A DNA stretch of 64,000 nucleotides from JANPPS01 sp965246925 (GCA_965246925.1 OZ251994.1:3472001-3536000); one strand, 5' to 3'. Shown: positions 1 to 9,544, numbered from the stretch's first letter. The notes: generated from the sequence alone by a model not told the origin. Translations and numbers: made by a program.

Positions 1-2166
1 ACGGTGTTCCGACTTGTCGAGCGTGAGGTGCGCGGGCTCCTTGAAGCGGCGGTTTAGGCCCGTGACCCGTTCATCGAGCCAGCGCGCCTCCGTGCTGCGG
101 AGGGCGGTGGCGTCGATGCTATAGCGCTCGGTCACGCCGCGGACGATGCGGGCGAGGTGCAGGCCGCGGTCGTCCGGCACCACCTTCCACGTGCGTTCGG
201 GCGGGGGAGAGGCCGCGTTCAGGCGCTGCACCAGGTCACCGCTGACCGACGTCGCGCGCTGGGTATCGGGCGTGAGTGCGCCGGCAATGGCGCATTGTTC
301 CAGCAACCAGGTCGGCACGGCGGAGCTGAGGCGGCGTAGGTTGGCGGCGGCTTCGCGAAGCCACGCCATTTCTCCGGCCATCTCATCACCTTCGAAATGC
401 GTGCCGTCGGCATAGACCATACGGGCCTCCGCCAGGGCCTTGCCGACGAGAAAGTCTTCGAGCGCGCCGTCATTCTTGAGGTAGCGCTCGTCGTTACCTC
501 GCTTGGCTTTGTAAAGCGGCGGCTGGGCGATGTAGAGGTGGCCGCGTTCGATCAATTCCGGCATCTGGCGGAAGAAGAACGTGAGCAAGAGCGTGCGGAT
601 GTGGCTGCCGTCCACGTCGGCGTCGGTCATGATGTTGATGCGGTGATAGCGGAGCTTGGTGACGTCGAACCCGCCTTCTTCCGGCTTACCGCGTCCGATG
701 CCGGTGCCTAGCGCGGTGATGAGGGTGCCGATCTCCTGGCTGCCGAGCATACGGTCGAACCGGGCCCGCTCCACGTTCAGGATCTTACCCTTGAGCGGCA
801 GGATGGCCTGATACTTGCGGTCCCGGCCCTGCTTGGCGGAGCCGCCGGCGCTGTCACCCTCGACGATGAAGATCTCGCTTTTCGCCGGGTCGCGCTCCTG
901 GCAGTCGGCGAGCTTGCCGGGGAGGGAGCTGATGTCGAGCACGCCCTTGCGCCGGGTCAGTTCGCGGGCTTTGCGCGCGGCTTCGCGGGCGGAGGCGGCG
1001 TCCATCACCTTTTGAATGATGGATTTGGCTTCCTTCGGGTGGGTCTCGAACCAGTGCGACACCGTGTCGGCGACCGCGGCCTGGACGACGGGCTGCACTT
1101 CGGAGCTGACCAGCTTGTCCTTGGTTTGGCTGCTGAATTTGGGGTCCGGCACTTTTACGCTCAGCACGGCGGTCATGCCTTCGCGCATGTCTTCGCCGTT
1201 GAGGTCGAGCTTCTCCTTCTTGCCCATGCCCTCGGCGTATTTGGTGACGATCCGGGTCAGGGCTTGGCGGAAGCCGGCCAGGTGTGTGCCGCCGTCGCGC
1301 TGCGGAATGTTATTGGTGAAGCAGAGCATAGTCTCGTGGAAGCTGTCGTTCCAGGTCATCGCGAACTCGACGCGGATGCCGATCTGGCTTTCCTCGGTCG
1401 TGACCGAGATGGGCTGGGCCAGGACGGGGGCCTTCGAGCGGTCAAGCCATTGCACGAATGCCACCAGGCCGCCTTCGTATTTGAAGTGCGTTTCTTGGGC
1501 TGGCACGTGCCGTTCGTCACGCAGGCCGATGGCAAGGCCGGAGTTGAGGAAGGCCAGTTCCCGCAGGCGGCGCTCCAGAATGGCATAGTCGAACTCGGTC
1601 TTGGTGAAGGTTCCCGAGCTTGGCTTGAAGATGACCTCGGTGCCGGAGTGCTTATCGGACGGGCCGATGACGCGGAGCGGCTCCGTCGTGTCGCCATGCT
1701 CGAAGCGAATGAAGTGCTCGGTACCGTGCTGCCAGATACGCACCTCCATCCATTCGGACAAGGCGTTGACGACGGCGGCGCCGACGCCGTGTAGGCCGCC
1801 GGATACTTTGTAGCTGTTTTGGTTGAACTTGCCGCCGGCGTGGAGCCGGGTCAGCACGACTTCGGCGGCGGATACGCCCTCTTCTTCATGGATGCCGGTC
1901 GGGATGCCGCGTCCGTCATCGCGCACGGTGACGCTGCCGTCACCATTCAGCGTGAGTTCGCAGCTGGTGGCGAAGCCGGCCTGTGCTTCATCGACCGCGT
2001 TATCGATGATCTCGAACGCCATGTGGTGAAGGCCGGAGCCGTCATCCGTATCGCCGATATACATGCCCGGACGCTTCCGCACCGCTTCCAAACCGCGCAG
2101 CACGGTGATGGAGGAGGCGTCATAGGCCTCGGGCTCGGACGGGGGGGTTGGAACGGCGTCAGACAT
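1..2166 (-). CDS. gyrB: DNA gyrase subunit B (3' end cut by window edge)
   Basis: ATPase subunit of gyrase, the type II topoisomerase that puts negative supercoils into the chromosome. The ATG at 2166 gives a protein starting MSDAVPTPPSEPEAYDASS. Visible motifs, in order: the N-box Glu in EIIDNAVDEA, the ATP-lid glycines DDGRGIP and GGLHGVGAAVVN, the transducer QTKDKL loop, the TOPRIM motif EGDSAGGSA, and the metal-binding DADVDGSHI followed by the QPPLYK segment. 722 codons are present; family members are about 800 residues, so the last part of the C-terminal tail is missing. It lies 72 bp downstream of recF on the same strand. Identity is certain. Confidence 0.98.
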   Translation of the reverse strand, partial: MSDAVPTPPSEPEAYDASSITVLRGLEAVRKRPGMYIGDTDDGSGLHHMAFEIIDNAVDEAQAGFATSCELTLNGDGSVTVRDDGRGIPTGIHEEEGVSAAEVVLTRLHAGGKFNQNSYKVSGGLHGVGAAVVNALSEWMEVRIWQHGTEHFIRFEHGDTTEPLRVIGPSDKHSGTEVIFKPSSGTFTKTEFDYAILERRLRELAFLNSGLAIGLRDERHVPAQETHFKYEGGLVAFVQWLDRSKAPVLAQPISVTTEESQIGIRVEFAMTWNDSFHETMLCFTNNIPQRDGGTHLAGFRQALTRIVTKYAEGMGKKEKLDLNGEDMREGMTAVLSVKVPDPKFSSQTKDKLVSSEVQPVVQAAVADTVSHWFETHPKEAKSIIQKVMDAASAREAARKARELTRRKGVLDISSLPGKLADCQERDPAKSEIFIVEGDSAGGSAKQGRDRKYQAILPLKGKILNVERARFDRMLGSQEIGTLITALGTGIGRGKPEEGGFDVTKLRYHRINIMTDADVDGSHIRTLLLTFFFRQMPELIERGHLYIAQPPLYKAKRGNDERYLKNDGALEDFLVGKALAEARMVYADGTHFEGDEMAGEMAWLREAAANLRRLSSAVPTWLLEQCAIAGALTPDTQRATSVSGDLVQRLNAASPPPERTWKVVPDDRGLHLARIVRGVTERYSIDATALRSTEARWLDERVTGLNRRFKEPAHLTLDKSEHR

Positions 2167-2238
2167 GCCGGGGGAGGCCTCCAGAATCGATGGTGCGAAT
2201 GGAAGAATATAGGCCGGAACCGCCCCGATTGACAGAGT

Positions 2239-3375
2239 CTAAGTCATTGATTTGGCTTCGCCGAACCATGGATCCGGCCTCAATTGGCCCTCTCCGGTCA
2301 GCAGACCCTCCGCCACGCCCCGGAGCGGCGCAAACGGCTCGGGATCGGTGCCGGTCAGCAGCACTTGCGCCGAGCCTTCGATCAGGGCCCGCCACAGCTC
2401 TGCCCGGCGCTGCGCATCCAGATGCACGGCTGGCTCGTCCAGCAATAGGAGCGGTGCGGACCCGCGCGCGGACGTGATCAGCGCGGCGTGGCCGAGTACG
2501 ACGCTGATCAGCAGCGCCTTTTGCTGGCCGGTGCTGGCCCGGGCCGCCGGGCGCCCGGTGGCTGCGTCCTCCATGGCGAGATCGGCCCGGTGCGCGCCGA
2601 TGCCGGACGAGCCTGCGGCCCGGTCCCGCGGCCGGTTGTCCGCCAGCGCCGTCCGCAGCCAATCCTCCGTCACCAGTGCCGGCTCCTTGCGCAGCCGGTC
2701 GGCGATTGGGTCGAGCAAGGTGAGGCGGGCGGCCGGGAAGGTGCCGCCCGCCCGTTCGAGCGCCGGGTTCAGCCGGTCGATGAGCGCCGCCCGGGCTGCC
2801 GTAGCGGCCACGGCGTGCCGGGCCATGCTGTCCTCGGTGGCGGTGATCCACGCCGCGTCCGCCTCTTGAGCGAGCAGGCGGTTGCGGCCCGACATGGCGG
2901 TCTCGTAGGCCGAAACCTCACGGGCATGGCCGGGTTCGAGGGTCCAGACGAGGCGGTCCAGGAAGCGGCGGCGGCTGGATGCGCCTTCTTGGAACAGACG
3001 GTCCATCTGTGGGGTGAGCCATAGGGTGGCGAACTCGGACGCGATTTCGGCCTGGTTGCGGGGTGCTTGGCCGTTGAGCCGGAAGACCCGGCGGTCGGCT
3101 GGCTGCGCCGGGCGCCAGTCTGGGTGGGCGCCGGTGGCGAGTTCTGCCTCGTTCAGCCGGGCTGCGACGCCCCAGCCGATATCAGCGCCTTCGCGCTGCA
3201 GCTCGGCCAGGCGGACGTTACGAAGGCCGCGGCCTGGCGCCAGGAGCGATATGGCTTCGAGAAGGTTGGTCTTGCCGGAGCCGTTCGGGCCGGTCAGCAC
3301 CGCGATTTGCGCAGCCGGGCGCCATATCAGGTTGGCATAGCTGCGGAATTGGGTAAGGGTTAGGCGTTGAATCAT
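2239..3375 (-). CDS. recF: DNA replication and repair protein RecF
   Basis: SMC-like ATPase that loads RecA at single-strand gaps through RecFOR. Walker A LTGPNGSGKTNLLEA is near residues 28-42. An ABC-type signature region, STGQQKALL, precedes Walker B LLLLDEPAVHLD near the C-terminus. The start is set at the ATG at 3375 (MIQRLTLTQFRSYANL), giving 378 aa, normal for RecF. An in-frame ATG 72 bp upstream would add a proline-rich, non-homologous tail and is rejected. In many bacteria recF follows dnaN closely; here about 2.3 kb of repeats and an IS separate them, so recF-gyrB probably needs its own promoter. Confidence 0.96.
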   Translation of the reverse strand: MIQRLTLTQFRSYANLIWRPAAQIAVLTGPNGSGKTNLLEAISLLAPGRGLRNVRLAELQREGADIGWGVAARLNEAELATGAHPDWRPAQPADRRVFRLNGQAPRNQAEIASEFATLWLTPQMDRLFQEGASSRRRFLDRLVWTLEPGHAREVSAYETAMSGRNRLLAQEADAAWITATEDSMARHAVAATAARAALIDRLNPALERAGGTFPAARLTLLDPIADRLRKEPALVTEDWLRTALADNRPRDRAAGSSGIGAHRADLAMEDAATGRPAARASTGQQKALLISVVLGHAALITSARGSAPLLLLDEPAVHLDAQRRAELWRALIEGSAQVLLTGTDPEPFAPLRGVAEGLLTGEGQLRPDPWFGEAKSMT

Positions 3376-3958
3376 GACGGGTGGGCTCCGCCGGGCTGGG
3401 TTCTGCCCGCCGGCTTGGGCCGTTTGGCTGAAAGGGATGAGTTGCACCCATCCTACGGTGGGATGGCCGATTGTTCCATTTGATCTGGGGGCGCTGGATG
3501 CCCGCGATACGGAGGGGGTTATTCCAGTTTTGGTTCGTTTCGGTGGTGGGTTGGGGTTCAGCCTACGTTTTGCTGTTTTGGCGGGGGGGGTGGGCTTGTT
3601 GTGCCGTCCTTTGACGGCCTTGGGACTAACGGGGTGGACGGGGTCGGGATTAACGGGTTTGAGACTGTTCCGGTTGTTTCCCTCACCCCGGCCCTCCCGG
3701 GGGGAGAGGGGGGAGAGAAGAGCGGCGCGGGCGGGGGGGTGGGCTTGTTGTGGCGTCCTTTGACGGGCTTGGGACTCATGGGTTTGAGACTGTTTCGGTT
3801 GTTTCCCTCACCCCGGCCCTCTCCCGGGGGGAGAGGGGGAAGAGAAGAGCGGGGCGGGCGGGGGGGTGGGCTTGTTGTGGCGTCCTTTGACGGGCTTGGG
3901 ACTCATGGGTTTGAGACTGTTTCGGTTGTTTCCCTCACCCCGGCCCTCTCCCGGGGGG

Positions 3959-5430
3959 CTACGGCGGTCACGCATGTGCGAATCAATTTTGACTGGCGTT
4001 CGGGTTGGTTTTCCGAATCCATGACTGGTGTTCATGGAGCGATTCGCATGAGTGATGACACCCTTGGTTCCTTTGGCGACGCGCGGTTGCGGCGGGTAGG
4101 TGCGCGTTTGCTGGCGGCGATGCAGAACGCGCCCACGATGTGTTTGCATGCTCTGGCTGAGACCCGCAACGAGGCTCTCCGCTTTGGTCAGTTCCTCGAC
4201 AACCCGGCCGTGAGTGCGGACGAGATGCTGGTGCATACGGGCCGGGTCACTGGCCGACGCGCGGCCGGCCGGCATGCGTTGGCGGTTCAGGACACGACCG
4301 AGCTGCACTTCGCCTCGCACGGGGCGAGCAAGCGGGGGTTTGGCCGGGCAGGCAACGGAGAGGACATCGGCCTGTTCCTGCATCCGACGGTCGCCGTCGA
4401 TGCTGCCACGGGCGGCGTGATCGGCCTTGTGGGTGCCCAGGTGCTCAACCGGACCGAGGGCCTGGTGGCCGACCGTAACACCCGGGCCGCCGACGCCAAG
4501 GAGTCGCGCCGTTGGCTGGCGGGGGCCGAAACCGCTGCGGCCGTTCTGGAGGACGCGGCGCTGGTGACGGTCGTCGCCGACCGCGAGAGCGACATCTACG
4601 ACCAGTTCGCCCGCCGGCCCGAAGGTGCCCACCTCCTGTGCCGGGCGGCACAAGACCGGGCCTTGACGACCGGGTCGCGGCTGTTCGCCAGTTGTGCATC
4701 GTGGCCCGAGCAGGACCGCGTCTGTATCGAGATACCCGCGCGCGGGCCGCGTCCGGCGCGCTCGGCCCAGGTTGCGATCCGGTTCGGCGAGGTCACGCTG
4801 AGACGCCCGGCCAAAGCGGCCCGGAGCCTGGCCGAAACGGTGACCTTGCGCGTCGTGGACGTGCGCGAGGTCGGGGTGCCGGAGGCAATGACGGAGGATA
4901 AGGATGCGGTGCATTGGTGCCTGCTGACGACGCATGCCGTGCCGGATGTGACGCGGGCCCGCGAGATCGTCGGCTGGTATCGGCTGCGCTGGACGATCGA
5001 GCAGGTGTTCCGCACGCTCAAGAGTGCCGGGGCAGAAGCGGAGAACTCGCAAGTCGTCGAGGCACGACGCTACGTCAAGCTGGCGGTGACGGCGCTGATC
5101 GCGGCGGTGCGGATCGTGCAGATCGTGGTAGGGCGCGACGCCGCGACCGGCCAGCCGCTGAGCGACGCAGCCGATCCAGCCGACACGCCGATGCTGAAGT
5201 CGTGCTGCGCCAAGCTCGAAGGCCGGACGGCGGCGCTGAAGAACCCCCATGCCGACGACACGCTGGCCTGGTTCGCCTGGATCGTCGCCCGCCTCGGCGG
5301 CTGGTCCGGATACCACTCGAGAGGCTACAAGCCGCCCGGACCCAAGATCATCGCCCGAGGAGTGCTGAAACTCGACGGGATCAAACAAGGGTGGGCCCTC
5401 GCTCATTCCGCAAATGCGTGACTCCCGTAG
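3959..5430 (+). mobile_element. IS4-family (IS50-like) insertion sequence, complete
   Basis: The 1472-bp element has inverted ends. The left end begins CTACGGCGGTCACGCATGTG. The reverse complement of the right end begins CTACGGGAGTCACGCATTTG, 16 of 20 identical. Flanks are CCCGGGGGG (3950-3958) and CCCGGAGGG (5431-5439), a 9-bp target duplication with one mismatch, as expected for the IS50 group. It sits inside the third unit of the 127-bp array. The transposase stop codon lies within the right inverted repeat. Confidence 0.85.
4048..5421 (+). CDS. IS4-family DDE transposase
   Basis: Transposase of the surrounding IS, 457 aa from the ATG at 4048 (MSDDTLGSFGDARLRRVG); an in-frame ATG at 4021 is an alternative. 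The N-terminus resembles the Tn5-type DNA-binding domain (the cut-and-paste IS50 group). The catalytic triad is visible: first Asp in QDTTELHF, second in VVADRESDIYD, and the Glu in the IS4 signature Y-R-E-K (WYRLRWTIEQVFRTLK, spacing Y-x2-R-x3-E-x6-K). The frame is intact, so the element may still be active. A 532-aa reading frame on the opposite strand is an antisense shadow. Confidence 0.92.
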   Translation: MSDDTLGSFGDARLRRVGARLLAAMQNAPTMCLHALAETRNEALRFGQFLDNPAVSADEMLVHTGRVTGRRAAGRHALAVQDTTELHFASHGASKRGFGRAGNGEDIGLFLHPTVAVDAATGGVIGLVGAQVLNRTEGLVADRNTRAADAKESRRWLAGAETAAAVLEDAALVTVVADRESDIYDQFARRPEGAHLLCRAAQDRALTTGSRLFASCASWPEQDRVCIEIPARGPRPARSAQVAIRFGEVTLRRPAKAARSLAETVTLRVVDVREVGVPEAMTEDKDAVHWCLLTTHAVPDVTRAREIVGWYRLRWTIEQVFRTLKSAGAEAENSQVVEARRYVKLAVTALIAAVRIVQIVVGRDAATGQPLSDAADPADTPMLKSCCAKLEGRTAALKNPHADDTLAWFAWIVARLGGWSGYHSRGYKPPGPKIIARGVLKLDGIKQGWALAHSANA

Positions 5431-5657
5431 CCCGGAGGGAGAGGGGGAAGAGAAGAGCGGGGCGGGCGGGGGGTGGGCTTGTTGTGCCGTCCTTTGACGG
5501 GCTCGGGACTTATGGGTTTGGGACTGTTCTGGTTGTTTCCCTCACCCCGGCCCTCTCCCGGGGGGAGAGGGGGAAGAGGAGAGCGGCGTGGGCGCGGAGG
5601 TGGCTTGTTGTGCCGTCCTTCGACGGGCTTGGGGCTCACGGGTTGGGTGTGCGTGGG

Positions 5658-6773
5658 TTAGACGCGCATGGGCATTAGGACGTAGACGGCGCTGCTGTCC
5701 TCGCCGTCGCGGACGACGGTGGGGGCGGTGCCGTCGGAGAAGTGGAATTCCAGGCGTTCGCCGATTTGGTCGGTGATGTCGTTCAGGTAGCGGGCTTGGA
5801 AGCCGATCTCGAGCGGGCCGGACGAGTATTCGACGCGGCCTTCGTCCAGTTCTTCGCTGGCGCTGCCTTGTTCGGGGCTGGCCGCGGATAGGGTTAGGAG
5901 GTCATTGGTCAGGGCCATCTTTACCGGGCGCGACCGCTCGCTGCTGATGGCGGCGACGCGGGCGACGGCGGTGCTGAAATCCTTGGTGCCGACGCGCAGC
6001 ACCTTGTCGTTGTCCTTGGGGATGACCCGTTCGTACTCGGGGAACGTGCCGTCGATCAGCTTGCTGGTGAGGGTGATGGCGCCGGCGGTGAACTGGATAC
6101 GCGTGTCGGACAGGGCGATCTCGACCTCACCGCCCTCCTCGTCCAGCAGCTTGCGCAGTTCGGCGACGGTCTTGCGGGGGATGATGACGCCGGGCATGCC
6201 GGCGGCGCCTTGGGGCAGCGGCTCCTCGACGCGGGCGAGGCGGTGGCCGTCGGTGGCGACGGCGCGGAGCATCGGAGGCTCGGACGTGGTGGCGTGCAGG
6301 TAGATGCCGTTCAGGTAGTAGCGGGTTTCCTCGGTGCTGATGGCGAAGCGGGTGCGGTCGATGAGGCCGCGCAGTGCCAGGCCCGTCAGCTTGAAACGGT
6401 GGGGCAGGGTGCCGGCGGTCATGCTGGGGAAGTCGTCGGTGGGGAGGGTGACGAGGCTCGTGCTATAGCGTCCGGCGCGGAGTTTCAGCTGTTCGCCGGC
6501 GAGTTCGAGTTCGATCTCGGCGGCGTCGGGCAGGCGGCGGACGATCTCGTAGAGGGTGGCGGCGGGGGCGGTCGTGGCGCCGTCCCGCGACACGCTGGCG
6601 GTGACCTCTTCCACGACGGCGATCTCCATATCGGTCGCGGTGAAGCTCAGGCGTCCGTTCTTCACCGCGATCATGGAGTTGGCCAGGATGGGGATGGTGT
6701 TGCGCTTCTCGGCGACGCTCTGGATATGGGCCAGCGCCTTCATCAGCGTCGCGCGGTCGGCCTTGAACTTCAT
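5658..6773 (-). CDS. dnaN: DNA polymerase III beta sliding clamp
   Basis: Ring-shaped processivity clamp of the replicative polymerase. The start is the ATG at 6773 (MKFKADRATLMKALAHIQ), giving 371 aa, the usual length. The longer open frame upstream (41 more codons) is proline-rich and lacks clamp character. Typical features are KRNTIPILANSM near residue 23, YYLNGIYLH in the middle, and the C-terminal VYVLMPMRV strand. dnaA is not next to it; secF lies 85 bp upstream on the same strand. The stop codon abuts the 127-bp repeat array. Confidence 0.97.
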   Translation of the reverse strand: MKFKADRATLMKALAHIQSVAEKRNTIPILANSMIAVKNGRLSFTATDMEIAVVEEVTASVSRDGATTAPAATLYEIVRRLPDAAEIELELAGEQLKLRAGRYSTSLVTLPTDDFPSMTAGTLPHRFKLTGLALRGLIDRTRFAISTEETRYYLNGIYLHATTSEPPMLRAVATDGHRLARVEEPLPQGAAGMPGVIIPRKTVAELRKLLDEEGGEVEIALSDTRIQFTAGAITLTSKLIDGTFPEYERVIPKDNDKVLRVGTKDFSTAVARVAAISSERSRPVKMALTNDLLTLSAASPEQGSASEELDEGRVEYSSGPLEIGFQARYLNDITDQIGERLEFHFSDGTAPTVVRDGEDSSAVYVLMPMRV

Positions 6774-6858
6774 GGAGGGACTTTCTGACGGTCGGGCGGC
6801 GGAGCATAGCGGATATGCGGGGAGTCGCAATCTTGAAGCCGGGCCTTCCGGAGGGTGG

Positions 6859-7806
6859 TCAGCGTGAGGCGGGGGCGGGCACGGCCTGGGTGTCACGGCG
6901 CAGGCGCTTTTCGCCCAAGATCAGGAGGATAGGGGCGGCGATGAAGATAGAGCTGCTGGTGCCGACGACGATGCCGAACAACATCATGAGGGCGAAACCC
7001 TGGAGCGAGGCGCCGCCGAACAGGGCCAAGGGGAGACTCGCGAGGAAGACCGTCATGGAGGTGCCGAGGGTACGGTTCAGCGTCTCGTTGATGCTGAGGT
7101 CGATCAGCTGGCGGAGCGGCATGGTCTTGTACTTGCGGAGGTTCTCGCGCATCCGGTCATATACCACGACCTTGTCGTTGGTGGAGAAGCCGATGACGGT
7201 GAGGATGGCGGCGATCATGACGAGATCGAATTCGAGCCGGGTGACGACCAGGAAGCCGATGGCCTTGGTGACGTCCAGGATCAGGGTGACGACGGCGCCG
7301 ACGGCGAACTGCCATTCGAAGCGGAACCAGATGTAGGCGAGGATCATCAGCAGGCTGATGCCCAAAGCGAGGAGGCCGTTGTTGAACAGTTCCTTGGAGA
7401 CGGAGGCGCCGACGGCGTCGGTGCGGACGATGCGGGTGCCGGGTGCGGCGGCTTCGAGGCCCTGGCGGACGCGCTGGACGGTGGCTTCGGTGGCGTTCTG
7501 GTCGCCCTGCGGATCGAGGCGGATGCGCACCTGGTCGGGGCCGCCGAAGCGCTGGACGCCGGCGTCCACGATTTGCGCCTTGGCGAGGCCGGCGCGGATG
7601 GCGTCGAAGTCGGCGGGGCCGGGGGTGCGGACCTCCATGACGACGCCACCGCGGAAGTCGATGCCGAGGCGGAGGCCGGGGTAGAAGAACAGGATCACCG
7701 ATGCGGTGGAGAGGAAGGCGGAGGTCATGAGGCCGAAATAGCGGCCGCGCATGAACTGGATGGTGGTGCCGTCGGGGACGATACGGAGGAGGGGGCGGAA
7801 GAACAT
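6859..7806 (-). CDS. secF: Protein translocase subunit SecF
   Basis: Inner-membrane partner of SecD that uses proton motive force to help complete Sec-dependent export. It has 315 aa starting MFFRPLLRIVPDGTT. An N-terminal membrane helix is followed by the family motif GIDFRGGVVMEV, a periplasmic domain, and a five-helix C-terminal block containing GFSTNDKVVVYDRMREN. The start codon is only 3 bp beyond the secD stop, so the two are co-transcribed and probably translationally coupled. Confidence 0.97.
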   Translation of the reverse strand: MFFRPLLRIVPDGTTIQFMRGRYFGLMTSAFLSTASVILFFYPGLRLGIDFRGGVVMEVRTPGPADFDAIRAGLAKAQIVDAGVQRFGGPDQVRIRLDPQGDQNATEATVQRVRQGLEAAAPGTRIVRTDAVGASVSKELFNNGLLALGISLLMILAYIWFRFEWQFAVGAVVTLILDVTKAIGFLVVTRLEFDLVMIAAILTVIGFSTNDKVVVYDRMRENLRKYKTMPLRQLIDLSINETLNRTLGTSMTVFLASLPLALFGGASLQGFALMMLFGIVVGTSSSIFIAAPILLILGEKRLRRDTQAVPAPASR

Positions 7807-7809
7807 GGC

Positions 7810-9360
7810 TTATACCGGCAGGAGGGCGGGGCGGGTGGAGACGTACCAGCGCACCATCAGCATGCGCGCGAACACGGTGGCGGTGAACAGCGTGGTGACG
7901 ATACCCACGGTGATGGTGACGGCGAAGCCGCGCACCGGGCCGGAGCCGAAGGCGAACAGCATGACGTGGGCGAGGAAGGCGGTGGCGTTGCTGTCGATGA
8001 TGGTGCCGTAGGCGCGGCGGAAGCCGGTTTCGAGCGCGTTGAGCGGGGTGCGGCCGTGCTTGACCTCCTCACGGACACGCTCGTTGATGAGGATGTTGGC
8101 GTCCACGGCCACGCCCAGCGTGAGCAGGATCCCGGCCATGCCGGGTAGGGTGAGGGTGGCGCCCAGCAGGGATAGGACGGCGATTTGTAAGAACAGGTTC
8201 ATGAGCAGGGCGATGTTGGCGAACCAGCCGAACAGGCCGTAGAAGATGCCCATGTAGGCCACGACGAGCAGGAAGCCCACGGCGAGCGCGATGGCGCCGG
8301 CGCGGATGCTGTCGGCGCCTAGTTCGGGGCCGACGCTGCGTTCCTCCACGACCGCCAACGGCGCGGGGAGGGCGCCGGCGCGGAGCAGGACGGCGAGGTC
8401 CTGGGCGGAGGCAGGGGTGAAGTTACCGCTGATCTGGCCTTTGCCTTGGGTGATGGGCTCGTTGATGACCGGGGCGGAGATGACCTTGTCGTCCAGCACG
8501 ATGGCGAAGCGGCGTCCGACGTTGGCGCGGCTGATGTCGGCGAATTTGCGGGTGCCGAGGCTGTCGAAGGTGAAGTTCACGACCCATTGGCCCCGCTGGC
8601 TGTCTTGGCCGGGGCGGGCGTCGGTGAGGTTGGCGCCGTCCACTTCGACCCGGCGGCGGACGGGTAGCTTCGTGCCGGGGCGGCCCTCTTCGACCAGCAT
8701 ATCGACGCCGGGGGGTGGGGTGGCGCCGGTCGCGGTCTCATCCAGCAGGCGGAACGTCATGCGGGCGGTGCGTCCGATGAGTTCCTTGATGCGGTTGGGG
8801 TCTTCGACGCCGGGAAGTTGGACGACGATGCGGTTGTCGCCTTGGCGGGTGATTTGCGGATCGAGCACGCCGGTTTCGTCTATGCGGCGGCGGACGATCT
8901 CGATGGATTGCAGGACGGCGTTGCTGGACCGTTCCTTGAGGGCCTGGGGGGAGAGGGAGAGGGTGATCTCGGTCGGAGTGGTGGCGACGTCATATTCGTT
9001 GGTGCCGCCCTGGTTGGCGGCGTCTCGGAGCAGGCGGGCGGCGTCTTCGGTCTGCGCCGGGTTGTTGACGCGGATCAGCACGCGGTCTGTCTGGATCGAC
9101 GGCGGTGCCACCGGGATCTTGCCGTTGCGGAGGGTGGAGCGGGCGGTGTCGGCCAGGGTGTCCAGCCGCTCCTTCACCACGGCGGCCATATCGACTTCGA
9201 GCAGGAGATAGCTGCCGCCGCGGAGGTCGAGGCCGAGCTGGACCTTGCGCCAGGGGAGCCAGGAGGCGGGCTGGGGCACGAAGTTGGGCAGGCAGAGCAG
9301 GATGCCGAGGACGCAGACGCCAAGGATCGATGCGATCTTGAGGCGGCTGAAGTACATCAT
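7810..9360 (-). CDS. secD: Protein translocase subunit SecD
   Basis: Large subunit of the SecDF export accessory complex. The ATG at 9360 (MMYFSRLKIASILG) places the first membrane helix at the very N-terminus, as in homologues. ATGs at 9393 and 9417 remain open but add hydrophilic residues. Motifs: LGLDLRGGSYLLLEVD after the first helix, a periplasmic P1 domain, then the six-helix RND block with GVAVDANILINERVREE. About 516 aa. yajC, often upstream of secD, is not in the window; repeat DNA and a divergent oxidoreductase gene follow instead. Confidence 0.95.
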   Translation of the reverse strand: MMYFSRLKIASILGVCVLGILLCLPNFVPQPASWLPWRKVQLGLDLRGGSYLLLEVDMAAVVKERLDTLADTARSTLRNGKIPVAPPSIQTDRVLIRVNNPAQTEDAARLLRDAANQGGTNEYDVATTPTEITLSLSPQALKERSSNAVLQSIEIVRRRIDETGVLDPQITRQGDNRIVVQLPGVEDPNRIKELIGRTARMTFRLLDETATGATPPPGVDMLVEEGRPGTKLPVRRRVEVDGANLTDARPGQDSQRGQWVVNFTFDSLGTRKFADISRANVGRRFAIVLDDKVISAPVINEPITQGKGQISGNFTPASAQDLAVLLRAGALPAPLAVVEERSVGPELGADSIRAGAIALAVGFLLVVAYMGIFYGLFGWFANIALLMNLFLQIAVLSLLGATLTLPGMAGILLTLGVAVDANILINERVREEVKHGRTPLNALETGFRRAYGTIIDSNATAFLAHVMLFAFGSGPVRGFAVTITVGIVTTLFTATVFARMLMVRWYVSTRPALLPV

Positions 9361-9544
9361 GGTTTCGGCATACCCTTTGGTTTGCGCCGTCATGCCGCCT
9401 TGGGCGAAGCGGCGCAACCCTGCTAAGGACGTGATGCTTCCTTCCTCCTTTTCCTCCGGGAGAGGGGAGGGGCGAGGGAGGCGACCGGTGCCGTCCTATG
9501 GCTAGGCCTTCGCCGATTGTTCCATCCGGGGCCGGTTCTTGCCG

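Larger units (their letters stand above)
3591..5657. repeat. Tandem array of five ~127-bp G-rich repeats, split by an IS
   Basis: Units begin with TGGGCTTGTTGTG at 3591, 3740, 3867, 5474 and 5601. The period is 127 bp between units 2 and 3 and between 4 and 5. It is about 126 bp between units 3 and 4 once the IS and target duplication are subtracted. Unit 1 carries about 22 extra bases. Each unit combines a GTCCTTTGACGGGCTTGGGA segment, a CCTCACCCCGGCCCTCTCCC palindrome-like element that also occurs singly at 9545 and 19895, and a G-run block such as GGGGCGGGCGGGGGGTGGG. The array ends at the dnaN stop codon. I see no gene apart from the IS transposase. The stretch 3376-3590 before the array holds nothing I can name. 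Confidence 0.85.

Noticed and set aside
3808..5406. 532-aa open frame antisense to the IS4 transposase
   Set aside because: Exact antisense of a DDE transposase with all catalytic motifs; high G+C opens the opposite strand.
3591..5657. CRISPR array
   Set aside because: Repeats are 127 bp and directly adjacent with no unique spacers; no cas genes in the window.
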